Of a stretch of DNA of 35,558 nt, positions 23,408-32,494 are shown piece after piece (position 1 is the stretch's first letter; every line of letters starts with the position of its first letter). A program made the position numbers and the translations under genes. The stretch comes from Verrucomicrobiota bacterium. GTDB taxonomy: Bacteria; Verrucomicrobiota; Verrucomicrobiia; Limisphaerales; SIBE01. The stretch spans positions 1 to 35,558 of the forward strand of contig JACPRI010000197.1 in the NCBI GenBank assembly GCA_016190065.1. Direction: 5' to 3'. Under the pieces are notes generated by a model, which was not told the DNA's origin, made no database searches, and saw only the letters and a list, made by a program, of their open reading frames with translations.

Positions 23408-25054
23408 ATGCCTCTGAAGAAATGGAGCCGGCGCCGGATGCTCCGCGTGAGCGCCGGAGCGATCTTCTCCAACGCGCTGCTCCCGCAGCTCCACGCGGCA
23501 GACGCTGGCCTGAAATCGCAGGGCAAAAAGGGCGCGGTCATCGGCGAGCCGACTGCGGAGAATGTGGGCCTGGAGATTCTGGCCGCGGGCGGCAACGCCG
23601 TCGATGCCGCCGTGGGCGCAGCCTTGGCCGCCTCGGTCGCTTCGCCTCACAACTGCGGGCCGGGCGGCTATGGCGGGCACATGGTCATCGCTCTGGCGAA
23701 ATCAAAGCGCGTCATGGCCATAGACTTCAATTCCGCCGCGCCACAACTCGCGCGCGAAAACATGTTCGGCGATGCGAACGGCGGCATTCGTTCGAACGAA
23801 TGGAAACACGGCTGGCTCGCGGCGGGTGTGCCCGGGACACTCGCGGGAATGCAGTTGGCTTTGGATCGCTACGGCACGAGACCGTTTCGTGACGCGGTGG
23901 CGCCGGCGATTCGGCTCGCCCGCGACGGCTTTGTCATCGGGCCAGGCTTGGCCGCGGCGTTGCGCGGATCGGAGAAGCACTTGCTGACGGATCCAGCCTC
24001 GGCGCGATTGATTCAAAAGGACGGCCGGCTCTTGCGCGAAGGTGAGATGTTCCGCAATCCGGACCTCGCCACGATGCTGGAGGATCTGGCCAAACGCAAT
24101 TCGGTCGAATCGTTTTATCGCGGCGAAATCGCGCGCCGGATCGCGGCGGAATTCGAGAAGCACGACGGATTGCTCAGGTTGGAAGACCTGGTCAATTACC
24201 GCGCCCGAGAAGTGACGCCTCTGAAGCTCGAATGGGGCCGCTTTCAGATTTGGACCGCGCCTTTGACCGCCGGCGGCATGACCGTGCTGGAAGCGCTTTC
24301 GATTTTGAAAGCGCTCGATTGGCGGCGAATTGCGGACGCCTCTCAGAAAACGCACGCCCGACTCGAAGCGTTGCGTGTGGCGTGGCAGGACCGGCTCCGT
24401 TTACTCGGCGATCCCGAACGCGCCGCTGTTCCTGTTGAACGATTGCTTTCGAGGAATTATGCGAACAAATGGAGCCGTGAAATCCGGGCTGCCATCCGGA
24501 GCCGAATACCTGTCTCTCTGAGCTCTGAGCCGCGAGCACAAGATGGAACCGTGCACTTAAGCAGCGTGGACCGTCAGGGAAACATGGTCGCCTTGACACT
24601 CACGCACGGCGAAGGCTTTGGCGCGCGCGTCACGGTCGATGGTCTTGGCCTTACGCTTGGCCATGGCATGTCCCGATTCGAACCGAGGCCCGGTCATCCG
24701 AATTCTCCGGGCCCCGGCAAACGTCCGTTGCACAACATGTGTCCGACGGTGGTCTGGCGCGACGGAAAGCCTGTCCTGGCCCTGGGCGGCGCGGGCGGAA
24801 GAAGGATTCCAAACGCGATCTTCGACGTGCTGACGCGATATATCATCCTCGGGGAAACGATGGAGGATGCGATCAAAGCGCCGCGGTTGCACTGCGAAGG
24901 CGGGCTGAACGTGCAAGTGGAACGAGCCTGGCCACAGGCTGAAATCGATTCCTTGCGGTCAATCGGGTATCAGGTGCAAACAGGCGGCAGCGCGAGAGTC
25001 AGCGCCGTGTCGTTTGATCCTCGCGCACGAGAATGTGGAGCGGCGGTCCGCTGA
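23408..25054 (+). CDS. ggt: Gamma-glutamyltransferase-family protein with Tat-like signal
   Basis: A 548-residue N-terminal-nucleophile hydrolase precursor. The N-terminus WSRRRMLRVSAGAIF...LHA looks like a Tat signal (twin Arg), so the enzyme is probably periplasmic. GGNAVDAAVGAALAASVASPHNCGPGGYGGHMV (61-93) is the family's conserved large-subunit block. The self-cleavage/nucleophile Thr is T381 in DGTVHLSSVD, giving a small subunit of about 168 residues. The lid-loop region that holds the substrate-binding Asp in E. coli GGT (NNQMDDF) reads LGLTLGHGMSRFEP here, so the gamma-glutamyl carboxylate/amine contacts are probably different and the true substrate may not be glutathione. The ATG at 23408 was chosen for the Tat signal; an extension to 23378 adds 10 residues. 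Confidence 0.88.
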   Translation: MPLKKWSRRRMLRVSAGAIFSNALLPQLHAADAGLKSQGKKGAVIGEPTAENVGLEILAAGGNAVDAAVGAALAASVASPHNCGPGGYGGHMVIALAKSKRVMAIDFNSAAPQLARENMFGDANGGIRSNEWKHGWLAAGVPGTLAGMQLALDRYGTRPFRDAVAPAIRLARDGFVIGPGLAAALRGSEKHLLTDPASARLIQKDGRLLREGEMFRNPDLATMLEDLAKRNSVESFYRGEIARRIAAEFEKHDGLLRLEDLVNYRAREVTPLKLEWGRFQIWTAPLTAGGMTVLEALSILKALDWRRIADASQKTHARLEALRVAWQDRLRLLGDPERAAVPVERLLSRNYANKWSREIRAAIRSRIPVSLSSEPRAQDGTVHLSSVDRQGNMVALTLTHGEGFGARVTVDGLGLTLGHGMSRFEPRPGHPNSPGPGKRPLHNMCPTVVWRDGKPVLALGGAGGRRIPNAIFDVLTRYIILGETMEDAIKAPRLHCEGGLNVQVERAWPQAEIDSLRSIGYQVQTGGSARVSAVSFDPRARECGAAVR

Positions 25055-25073
25055 GCGCGTGTTCGAAAGATCG

Positions 25074-25148
25074 GTAGCTGCCGAGGTAACGAGGCTCAAA
25101 TCTCCTCAGTAGCCTGGAACAAGTGAGCCTCCTCGCGTCGGCGGTTAC
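25074..25148. repeat. GTAG-headed REP-like inverted doublet
   Basis: The left unit 25074-25098 (GTAGCTGCCGAGGTAACGAG then GCTCA) faces a right unit at 25124-25148 whose complement starts GTAACCGCCGACGCGAGGAG then GCTCA. They match at 19 of 25 positions around a 25-nt spacer. The left unit is nearly identical to the solo copy at 22235-22259. It lies 20 bp after the gamma-glutamyltransferase stop, a usual extragenic position for REP elements. Confidence 0.7.
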
Positions 25149-25274
25149 TTACGATTTTTCAAATACGCTCTCAGCTCAACGTATTCGCCGATTTAACGAT
25201 TTAACCTTGTAACGCTTTTAACGAACTTCGCTTGCGGCTGCTCCTGCATACTGCATCCATCCGCAATTTGAGGA

Positions 25275-26087
25275 TCACTCCTTTGTCAGGCTGGTCGTGC
25301 GCTCGCTCAGCCAGATCATGTCTTTGTTATTAGCTGAGGCGACGTTGAGCGCCAGTTGATTGTTGTTCTTGACCGGAGGCCGGGTGCGCGGGTCGGACCA
25401 TTTGCGGATTTCCGCGTGGCCATCCATGAAACTGATGCCGCCCGCGCCATTGTGGTAGCTCGCGGGAAAATCAATGATCCGCGCCGCCGCCGCGCTTTCC
25501 ACCATCTGATTCGCAAATCCGCCGGCGTTGATGCTGTCGGGGTGCTCGTCCACCAGACAGTACACTTGCGAAGGCGACGGCTTGGTGATCTCGGCCAGCT
25601 TTTTGAAGACTTTGTATTTCGGCGCAGGCAGCCACGAACCCTGGCAATTGAACGCCTGGCTCATCCCCATGCTCCGAACGCGGGACATTTTCTTCCCGCC
25701 CATCATGACCCAGCTCTTGTCGGCGGGGCAGAGATAGACCGTCGGCGACGAGATGTAGGGCGCGAACAAGGACCATTTCGGGTCGATCAAGTATTGAATG
25801 TTGGTGTTGACCTGATTGTTCGGCGAGAAATCCAGCCAGCCATAAACCCAGGCGGGATTGTTGTCGTCGCCGGCCGGCGCAATTTTATCGTTGTTGTCCT
25901 CGGGATACATCAAGCCGCCCAACTGAATTTGTTTGAGATTGCTCATGCAGGAAATGCCTTGCGCTTTGGTCTTGGACTTCGAGAGCGCGGGCAACAACAT
26001 GCCCGCCAGGATGGCGATGATGGCAATGACAACGAGCAGTTCGATCAAGGTGAAGGCGTGGGTTTTGGGTTTCATAACAGTTTTCAT
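25275..26087 (-). CDS. Pseudopilin-type protein with N-terminal methylation motif (paralogue 3)
   Basis: A 270-residue paralogue of the genes at 6506 and 11451. The leader is short (about 11 residues) before [19 protein letters not shown], with Ala at -1 and Glu at +5. The family blocks are present: [39 protein letters not shown], and [20 protein letters not shown]. The ATG at 26087 is preceded by an overlapping GTG (26090), and an internal ATG lies at 26075. No ribosome-binding site is obvious. It is divergent from the ThuA/heme protein gene. Its role is unknown; like its paralogues it stands alone without pilus assembly genes. Confidence 0.88.
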   Translation of the reverse strand: MKTVMKPKTHAFTLIELLVVIAIIAILAGMLLPALSKSKTKAQGISCMSNLKQIQLGGLMYPEDNNDKIAPAGDDNNPAWVYGWLDFSPNNQVNTNIQYLIDPKWSLFAPYISSPTVYLCPADKSWVMMGGKKMSRVRSMGMSQAFNCQGSWLPAPKYKVFKKLAEITKPSPSQVYCLVDEHPDSINAGGFANQMVESAAAARIIDFPASYHNGAGGISFMDGHAEIRKWSDPRTRPPVKNNNQLALNVASANNKDMIWLSERTTSLTKE

Positions 26088-26360
26088 CACAATCAGTCTG
26101 ACAGCCGGAGGCGCTATTGACCGTTAATTTAGGCACTCGCCTTGTGAAGTCAACTGGGCTGTGGGCTGTAGAGTTCTTCCGTGGTCGAGACGCCTGGGGT
26201 GCTGATTTGCGCCCACTCTCGTTTTCGTGCCTTCTTCTTATTTCCAAGTCCGGCGGAAGAGTGCTAAAAGGTTCCTCACCTATGACGAAAGATTTCTTCG
26301 ACCGAACCGTCTCCTCCTTCACCGCTTCCTTGTCCCCGCGGCTTGACAAAGTGAAGTCAA

Positions 26361-26421
26361 TTCAACATCGAACTTCGAACCGGGAGTTCGAGGTTGAATG
26401 TTCGATGTTCGACGTTCGACG
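26361..26421. repeat. Heptamer tandem repeats around the ThuA/heme gene start
   Basis: Units TTGAATG, TTCGATG, TTCGACG and TTCGACG follow one another at 26394-26421. Just upstream, TTCAACATCGAACTTCGAAC (26361-26380) is made of the complementary sort of unit, so the two blocks can pair around a short centre. The preferred start codon, ATG 26405, lies inside the second heptamer unit. Confidence 0.75.
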
Positions 26422-29400
26422 TTCCCCGGCCCCGCGTTCAAATTCCCTTGGCATTCTCTTCACCGGACTGGCCTGGCTTGTCGCTCTTTTCGCCAATCCC
26501 GCGCCCTCGTTTGCTCAGGCCGATCCGCCCCTCCGCGTCTTCATCCGTGCCGGCGTGAAAACGCACGGTCCCGGCCAGCACGATCATCCGCGCTTCCTCG
26601 TGGATTGGACGAAGCTCCTCGCCGAGCGCGGCTGCAAAGCGGATGGCACAATGAATTTCCCGACGGCTACGCAACTCGACGCTACGGACGTGCTGATCAT
26701 CTTTGCGGCGGACGGCATGAAAATCGTGGGCGAGGAACGCGCGCGCTTCGAGAATTTCCTCCGGCGCGGCGGCGGCTTCGTCGTCCTCCACGACGGCGTG
26801 GTCAGCGGCGATCAACACGAGTGGGCCAAGAGAGTGCAAGGCGGCGCGTGGCGCTGGGATGGCGACACGAAGACCAAATGGTTCGAAGGCGACGTCGGCG
26901 AATATTTTGTCGATACGACGCATCCGATCACGCGCGGCGCGGCGAACTTCGATTGGAAAGACGAGATCTACTTCGACCTGGACATGGCGCCGGACGCGCA
27001 CGTGCTGGCCACTTCGTTCCAGAGCGTGTTCGTGATCGCGCCGCAAATCTGGACCTACGAGAAAACCTGGGACGGCGGCAGCAAACCGTATCGCGCCTTT
27101 GTCTCGCTTCCCGGCCATGAATACGTTTCGTTCAACACGCCGCACTACCGCGCGATTCTCCTGCGCGGCATCGCCTGGGCCGGCGGCCGCAAGAACGTCG
27201 ATGAGTTCTGCAAATCGGAGGAACTTGCGTCGCTGAGGTATCCCGCCGGCGGCCCAACCGCTCCGGAGAAAGCGGCGGCGAAACTGAACGTGCATCCCGA
27301 ATTCGCCATCAACCTCGTCGCCTCCGAGCCGCTGGTGGAAAAAATCATTTCGCTCGATTGGGACCCGCAAGGGCGCCTTTGGGTGGCCGAGACACCTGAG
27401 TATCCGAATGCCCGCACAATCAACCGCAATGATCTCCCGATTAATCCGCAGCGTTCCCTGCACCCGGAAAGCTTCCAAGGCCAGAAAGAAAACCGTCCCG
27501 CGCACGACCGCATTTCGTGGCTCGAAGACACGGACGCCGACGGGCGCATGGACAAAAAGCATGTTTTCGCCGACTTCGAGCACGGCGTGCCGGGCGGGCT
27601 TGAACTGGTCACTTCACTTGTGCTCCACAAAGACGGCGTCATCGTCGCCCAGGCGCCGGACATACTTTGGATTCGCGACACGAACAGTGACGGCACGGCG
27701 GACAAGGTCGAAGTGCTCTATACCGGCTTTGGCACGGGTGACACGCACGCGGTCATCAATAATTTCCGCTGGGGCCTCGACGGCTGGGTGTATAGCGCGA
27801 TCGGCTACAGCGCGGGAAATCCGCGATCCGGAGATGGCTCGAAGAACTTTGGCCGCGTTACGGCAGGGATCATTCGGTTCAAGCCGGACGGCTCGGCGCT
27901 CGAACAGGTCGCATCGGGATCGTGCAACACCTGGGGCTTCGACTTCGCGCCGGATGGCGAAGCGTTCTACACGACGGCAACGTGCGGGGAGCATTTCCTG
28001 CACATCGTGATGCCGGAAAAAGTTCTGGCCCGCGGCAACATTGGCGGCATCCGGGCGTCGGCGGTGTTGCCGGATCACCAGAAGGTTTTTCCTGGAGTCC
28101 ATCACACCCGCCCGCCTTACATCCAGATCGATTGGGTCGGTATGTTCACGGCGTCGGCCGGTTCGTGCGTTTACAATGGCGGGGCGTGGCCCGAGCGGTT
28201 CAACGGTTCGCACTTCAGCTCCGAGCCTACCGTCAATCTCGTCCACCTTGATTTTCTGAAACCGAAGGACGCGACTTTCGTGGCGAGCAAAGAGTCCGGG
28301 CGCGAGGAGTCGGAGTTCATCGCGGGCACGGACCTCTGGTTTCGCCCGATCCACACGCGCGTCGGGCCGGACGGCGCGCTTTATGTCGTCGATTTTTACA
28401 ACCAGGCCGCGATCCACAACGACACGCGCGGCCCCCGGCACGGCGCGCACAACGCCGCCACCCGCCCGGACCGGGACCATCACTTCGCCCGCATCTGGCG
28501 CGTGCAGCACAAAGAGGCGAAGAAGCTTGGCGATTCACGCTTTCTCCAGGCCGAGGCATTAGTTGCGAATCTGACCCACGCGAATGGTTGGGTGCGCGAG
28601 ACCAGCGCCCGGCTCTTGCGCGAGAAGGGCGCCGGTGCTGCCGCAGTGCCGTTGGCGTTGATGGTGAAGGCAGGCAACGTTGACGCCGCCGCGAGGGTGG
28701 CCGCGCTTCACACGGCGAATTATCTCGGTCTGGCCGACGACGCCACTTTGATCGGTGCGGCCAATGACAAACACCCGATCGTCCGCAAGAACGCCTTGCG
28801 CATCCTGGCTGACCGCGACGGCAATTCAGGAACGGACAAGCTCAGCGCCATCAAATCGCACTTGAACGATGCGGATGCGCGCGTGCGAATTCAGGCGCTC
28901 ATGGCGCTGGGAACGTTCGAGCCGTCCGCAGAGATTGCTCAAGCAGTTCTTGACGCCTGGCCCTCTTTGGAGGACGGCTGGCTGCAATCTGCGGCCATCG
29001 GCGTGGCTGCGAAAGATCCGCTCTTGTTTGCGGAAGCGGCCCTGGCGGCCAATCGCGCCGCGGCGCACGAGAGCTTCGTGCGTCACGTGGTGCGCCAGAT
29101 CGGACTGAGAGGCGATGCGACCCAAGCCGCAAAGCTGATCGCGCTGCTCGCCAAGGCGCCAGCCAGTTCGGACGGCCCCAAACAAATCGCGCTCGAAAGC
29201 CTCGCGGCAAATCTGAAAGCGGATGCCGCGCCGGATTGGAGCGCCGATTTGCAGACCGCGTTCCAATCGCTCCTGGCCTCGCCAACGCCGGAAGTTTCCG
29301 GTGCAGCGTTGCCGCTGATTGGGCGTTGGGACAAGGCCGGCGCGATGGGGGCGGATCTCAAGCCGTTCGTCGCTCGCCTGGCGGCCAAACTTTCCGACGC

Positions 29401-30871
29401 TTCGCTTTCGGACGAGGCGCGCGGGCAGGTTGCCATCAACCTGCTCGGAGTGCGGCAGATGGACCCTTCCATCGTGGCCACCGTCGCTGGAATGCTTGGA
29501 TCGTCGATTTCCGCGGCGACGCAACGACGTTTGGCGGAAGCGCTCGGCGCGGCCAGCGATGCGGCGACGGGCCGTTCGTTGATCGGCGCATCCACGAAAG
29601 TCTCCGGCGAATTGCGGGAGGCTGTCCTGGCGGAGTTGTTGAAACGCGCGGAGTGGACCCGCGCCCTGGTTCAGGCGCTGGCGGACGGACAGATTCCCAT
29701 CCGGGCGTTCGGCCCTTCGGACACGCATCGCTTGCGCACGCATCCGGACAAAGCCATCGCGAAATTCGCGAACGAGACAATCGACGCCTTGCGCGGGCCG
29801 GAGCAAAAGGAAAAAGAAGCGCTCATCGCGAAGTTCAAGCCCGAAGTGGACAAGCCGGGGAATCTGGAGAACGGCCGCAAGGTTTTCGCGCTGAATTGCG
29901 CCGGCTGCCACGTCTTCAAGAATGAAGGCCGCGATCTTGCGCCGAACCTCACGGGCATGGGCGCGCACGGCGCTTCCGAATTGCTCGTTCACCTCCTCGA
30001 TCCGAATCGGCTGGTCGAACCCAATTTTGTCAGCTTCAGCATCGAGACCCGGGACGAGCTGGCCTATGACGGCGTCATCGCCCGCGAGAACCAGCGCGAG
30101 TTGGTCCTGCGCAACGCCAGCGGCGATTACACACTGCAACAACGCGACATCAAAAGCCGGCGTTCGACCAATCTGTCGCTCATGCCGGAGGGTTTCGAGA
30201 CGCTCGGCGCGGAAGGCTTGCGCGATTTGCTGGCCTACATTTGCAGCGGGGACGAGAAATATCGCTTTATCGATCTGCGCCCGGCGTGCACCGCGGACAG
30301 CGGCAAGGGCATTTACGCGAACCGCGAGAGCTGGCGCGAGTCGCTGCGTTTCCGGAAGTTTGGGGTCGTCAAAGCTGGCGAAGTCCCCTTTGAAATCGTG
30401 GCGCCGGCCAAGACGCTGAACGGAAATAATCTGGTCGTGCTCAAGGGCCGAAATGGCATTACGCGCGAATACCCGCAACGCGTCGAGGTCGGCAACCTGA
30501 ATCTGAAGGCCTCACGTCTGCATTTCCTGGGCGGCGTGGGGGGCTGGGCCTGGCCGTATGGCGGCGCCGAAACAAAAGGAATGCCTGTCGCAAAAATCAC
30601 CGTGACGCACGCGGACGGCCAGAGCGAATCGTGGACGCTCGCGAACGGCGTCCACGTTGTCGATTACATCAATAGCACCCACGAGTGCCCCGAATCGAAG
30701 CAAGTGCCCGATCTGCTCACCGGCGGGCAGGTTCGCACCTTCAGCCGCGAGATCAAAAACCCGGCCCCGATTCAGAAGATCGCGTTGGAGAGCTTCAACA
30801 ATGCGGTCGCGCCGACGTTCGTCGCGATCACGGCGGAGATTCCAGAGGGACTCGCTCACGCGAAGCGCTAG
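26405..30871 (+). CDS. Giant PVC-type protein: ThuA, propeller dehydrogenase, HEAT repeats, cytochrome c
   Basis: About 1488 residues from ATG 26405. A signal peptide (SLGILFTGLAWLVALFANPAPSFAQ) leads into a ThuA-like domain (about 45-270, RVFIRAGVKTHGPGQHDHPRFLVDW). Residues ~295-700 are the PVC 'membrane-bound dehydrogenase' propeller (FAINLVASEPLVEKIISLDWDPQGRLWVAETPEYPN). Residues ~710-1110 are HEAT repeats. A single cytochrome c site CAGCH follows at 1165-1169 with an LAPNLTGMG loop. The last ~200 residues are a beta-rich carbohydrate-binding-like tail. Such proteins are common in Planctomycetes and Verrucomicrobia and are thought to oxidise sugars or polyols at the envelope with electrons leaving through heme; substrate and cofactor are not known. 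An upstream ATG at 26282 is possible but would put the hydrophobic segment 50 residues in. The next gene starts 41 bp downstream. Confidence 0.92.
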   Translation: MFDVRRSPAPRSNSLGILFTGLAWLVALFANPAPSFAQADPPLRVFIRAGVKTHGPGQHDHPRFLVDWTKLLAERGCKADGTMNFPTATQLDATDVLIIFAADGMKIVGEERARFENFLRRGGGFVVLHDGVVSGDQHEWAKRVQGGAWRWDGDTKTKWFEGDVGEYFVDTTHPITRGAANFDWKDEIYFDLDMAPDAHVLATSFQSVFVIAPQIWTYEKTWDGGSKPYRAFVSLPGHEYVSFNTPHYRAILLRGIAWAGGRKNVDEFCKSEELASLRYPAGGPTAPEKAAAKLNVHPEFAINLVASEPLVEKIISLDWDPQGRLWVAETPEYPNARTINRNDLPINPQRSLHPESFQGQKENRPAHDRISWLEDTDADGRMDKKHVFADFEHGVPGGLELVTSLVLHKDGVIVAQAPDILWIRDTNSDGTADKVEVLYTGFGTGDTHAVINNFRWGLDGWVYSAIGYSAGNPRSGDGSKNFGRVTAGIIRFKPDGSALEQVASGSCNTWGFDFAPDGEAFYTTATCGEHFLHIVMPEKVLARGNIGGIRASAVLPDHQKVFPGVHHTRPPYIQIDWVGMFTASAGSCVYNGGAWPERFNGSHFSSEPTVNLVHLDFLKPKDATFVASKESGREESEFIAGTDLWFRPIHTRVGPDGALYVVDFYNQAAIHNDTRGPRHGAHNAATRPDRDHHFARIWRVQHKEAKKLGDSRFLQAEALVANLTHANGWVRETSARLLREKGAGAAAVPLALMVKAGNVDAAARVAALHTANYLGLADDATLIGAANDKHPIVRKNALRILADRDGNSGTDKLSAIKSHLNDADARVRIQALMALGTFEPSAEIAQAVLDAWPSLEDGWLQSAAIGVAAKDPLLFAEAALAANRAAAHESFVRHVVRQIGLRGDATQAAKLIALLAKAPASSDGPKQIALESLAANLKADAAPDWSADLQTAFQSLLASPTPEVSGAALPLIGRWDKAGAMGADLKPFVARLAAKLSDASLSDEARGQVAINLLGVRQMDPSIVATVAGMLGSSISAATQRRLAEALGAASDAATGRSLIGASTKVSGELREAVLAELLKRAEWTRALVQALADGQIPIRAFGPSDTHRLRTHPDKAIAKFANETIDALRGPEQKEKEALIAKFKPEVDKPGNLENGRKVFALNCAGCHVFKNEGRDLAPNLTGMGAHGASELLVHLLDPNRLVEPNFVSFSIETRDELAYDGVIARENQRELVLRNASGDYTLQQRDIKSRRSTNLSLMPEGFETLGAEGLRDLLAYICSGDEKYRFIDLRPACTADSGKGIYANRESWRESLRFRKFGVVKAGEVPFEIVAPAKTLNGNNLVVLKGRNGITREYPQRVEVGNLNLKASRLHFLGGVGGWAWPYGGAETKGMPVAKITVTHADGQSESWTLANGVHVVDYINSTHECPESKQVPDLLTGGQVRTFSREIKNPAPIQKIALESFNNAVAPTFVAITAEIPEGLAHAKR

Positions 30872-30912
30872 ATGGACTCGGATTCGGCTGCGGCTTTGCC
30901 ACACTCTGATCT

Positions 30913-32199
30913 ATGAGACACGCGCCTATCGACTCACAACTCTTCAAAACCAACCGTCAATGCCTCAAGAAGCTCATGCTTCCCAACTCGCTGGCGATCG
31001 TGAATGCCAACGACGTCCTTCCGACCAACGCCGACGGCACTCTGCGCCTCTGTCCGAATTCCGATCTCTTTTACCTGACCGGCGTCGAACAGGAGGAGAG
31101 CATGCTTCTCCTTTGCCCCGACGCGGACGACGAGAAGCAGCGCGAGATTCTTTTTATCCGGGAGACGAACGAACTTCTGGCGACCTGGGAAGGCCACAAG
31201 CTCACCCAAGAGGAAGCGCGCAAAGTCTCCGGCATCGACCGCGTTCACTGGCTTTCGGAATTTCGTCCGCTGTTCCACCGTCTCATGTGCGAATCCGAGC
31301 ACGTCTATCTGAACTCGAACGAACACAAGCGCGCCGTGGTGGAAGCCGAGACTCGTGAAGCGCGTTTTGTGGCCGACATGAGGCGACGCTATCCGCTGCA
31401 CGATTACCAGCGGCTCGCCCGGCTGATGCACCGGCTGCGGATCGTCAAGTCCGACGCCGAGGTCGGAATCATCCGGAAGGCGTGCGCGCTCACCGAAGCG
31501 GGATTCCGTCGCGTCCTTCGATTCGTAAAGCCCGGCGTGAACGAGATGGAGATTGAAGCGGAATTCGCGCACGAATTCATGCGGCGCGGCGGCGGCTTCG
31601 CCTACATCCCGATCATTGCTTCCGGGGCGAACGCCTGCGTGTTGCACTACCTTCAGAACGACCAGCCGTGCCGGAATGGTGATCTGTTGTTGCTCGACGT
31701 CGCGGCGAGTTACGCGAACTACAACTCGGATCTCACGCGCACGATCCCGGTCCGCGGCCGATTCACGCGCCGGCAGAAGCAAGTCTATGAAGCGGTGCTG
31801 CGCGTTTTTCGCCAGTCCATTCAAGGCCTTGTTCCGGGCAAAAAACCGAAGGACTGGCAAAAAGAAGCCGAACAGATGATCGAGAAGGAGCTGGTCGATC
31901 TCGGCTTGTTGACGCCGCGGGAAATCAAGCGCCAGAACCCGGACAAACCGGCCTTCAAAAAATACTTCATGCACGGCCTCGGCCATCCGATCGGGCTGGA
32001 CGTTCACGACGTCGGCTTGACCACCGAGCGGATCCAGCCGGGCTGGGTGATGACCGTGGAACCGGCCATTTACATCAAGGAGGAAGGCTTTGCCGTTCGC
32101 CTGGAGAACGACGTTCTCGTGACCGAAAAAGGCAATGTGGATTTGATGGCCGGCATTCCGATCGAAGTTGATGAAATCGAAGGCATCATGAAGCCGTGA
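30913..32199 (+). CDS. pepP: Xaa-Pro aminopeptidase (aminopeptidase P)
   Basis: A 428-residue cytosolic metallopeptidase that releases the N-terminal residue from peptides with proline in second position. The N-terminal domain carries the family's CPNSDLFYLTGVEQEESMLLL. The C-terminal pita-bread domain shows the dinuclear Mn/Fe ligands: Asp in LLLLDVAASYANYNSDLTRTIPV (both Asp), His in GLGHPIGLDVHD, Glu in VMTVEPAIYI, and Glu in VRLENDVLV. The frame is complete, with ATG at 30913. It begins 41 bp after the giant heme protein on the same strand and may be read from that transcript, though the functions seem unrelated. Length is near the usual ~440 aa. Confidence 0.95.
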   Translation: MRHAPIDSQLFKTNRQCLKKLMLPNSLAIVNANDVLPTNADGTLRLCPNSDLFYLTGVEQEESMLLLCPDADDEKQREILFIRETNELLATWEGHKLTQEEARKVSGIDRVHWLSEFRPLFHRLMCESEHVYLNSNEHKRAVVEAETREARFVADMRRRYPLHDYQRLARLMHRLRIVKSDAEVGIIRKACALTEAGFRRVLRFVKPGVNEMEIEAEFAHEFMRRGGGFAYIPIIASGANACVLHYLQNDQPCRNGDLLLLDVAASYANYNSDLTRTIPVRGRFTRRQKQVYEAVLRVFRQSIQGLVPGKKPKDWQKEAEQMIEKELVDLGLLTPREIKRQNPDKPAFKKYFMHGLGHPIGLDVHDVGLTTERIQPGWVMTVEPAIYIKEEGFAVRLENDVLVTEKGNVDLMAGIPIEVDEIEGIMKP

Positions 32200-32260
32200 A
32201 CAAACAGGATGATTGAGGATGATTGACGTTTGTGGACTAACGGGACTAACCTTCGCTTGA

Positions 32261-32494
32261 ATGAAAACGGTCAATGTCCACGAAGCGAAGACCAACTTCT
32301 CGAGCTTGCTCGCGCGAGTGGAGGACAAGAACGAAGCCATTGTCATTTGCCGAAACGGCGAACCTGTGGCTGATCTCGTGCCTCACAAGCCGCCGAACCG
32401 GTCGAAACCGCATCCCGCGCTCAGTAAAATCACGCTCAGCTATGATCCTACGGAGACGCTCGCTGCTGATGAATGGCCCAAGGCGAAGCGATGA
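32261..32494 (+). CDS. Phd/YefM-type antitoxin
   Basis: A 77-residue antitoxin. MKTVNVHEAKTNFSSLLARV followed by ICRNGEPVADLVPHK is the Phd/YefM DNA-binding fold; the acidic C-terminus (YDPTETLAADEWPK) would bind and neutralise the toxin. The stop overlaps the toxin ATG (ATGA), so the two are translationally coupled. It should repress its own promoter; the 60 bp upstream hold two short direct repeats (GGATGATTGA twice near 32210-32227 and GGACTAAC twice near 32234-32250), which could be operator sites but may be chance. Confidence 0.93.
   Translation: MKTVNVHEAKTNFSSLLARVEDKNEAIVICRNGEPVADLVPHKPPNRSKPHPALSKITLSYDPTETLAADEWPKAKR

Noticed and set aside
28826-30478. 550-codon open frame on the minus strand
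   Set aside because: Antisense to the ThuA/heme gene, whose domains are recognisable throughout; the antisense product is Arg/Gln-rich with no motif, as expected from high-GC codon bias.
30934-32346. 470-codon minus-strand open frame
   Set aside because: Antisense shadow of aminopeptidase P, which has all metal ligands; no recognisable domain on this strand.
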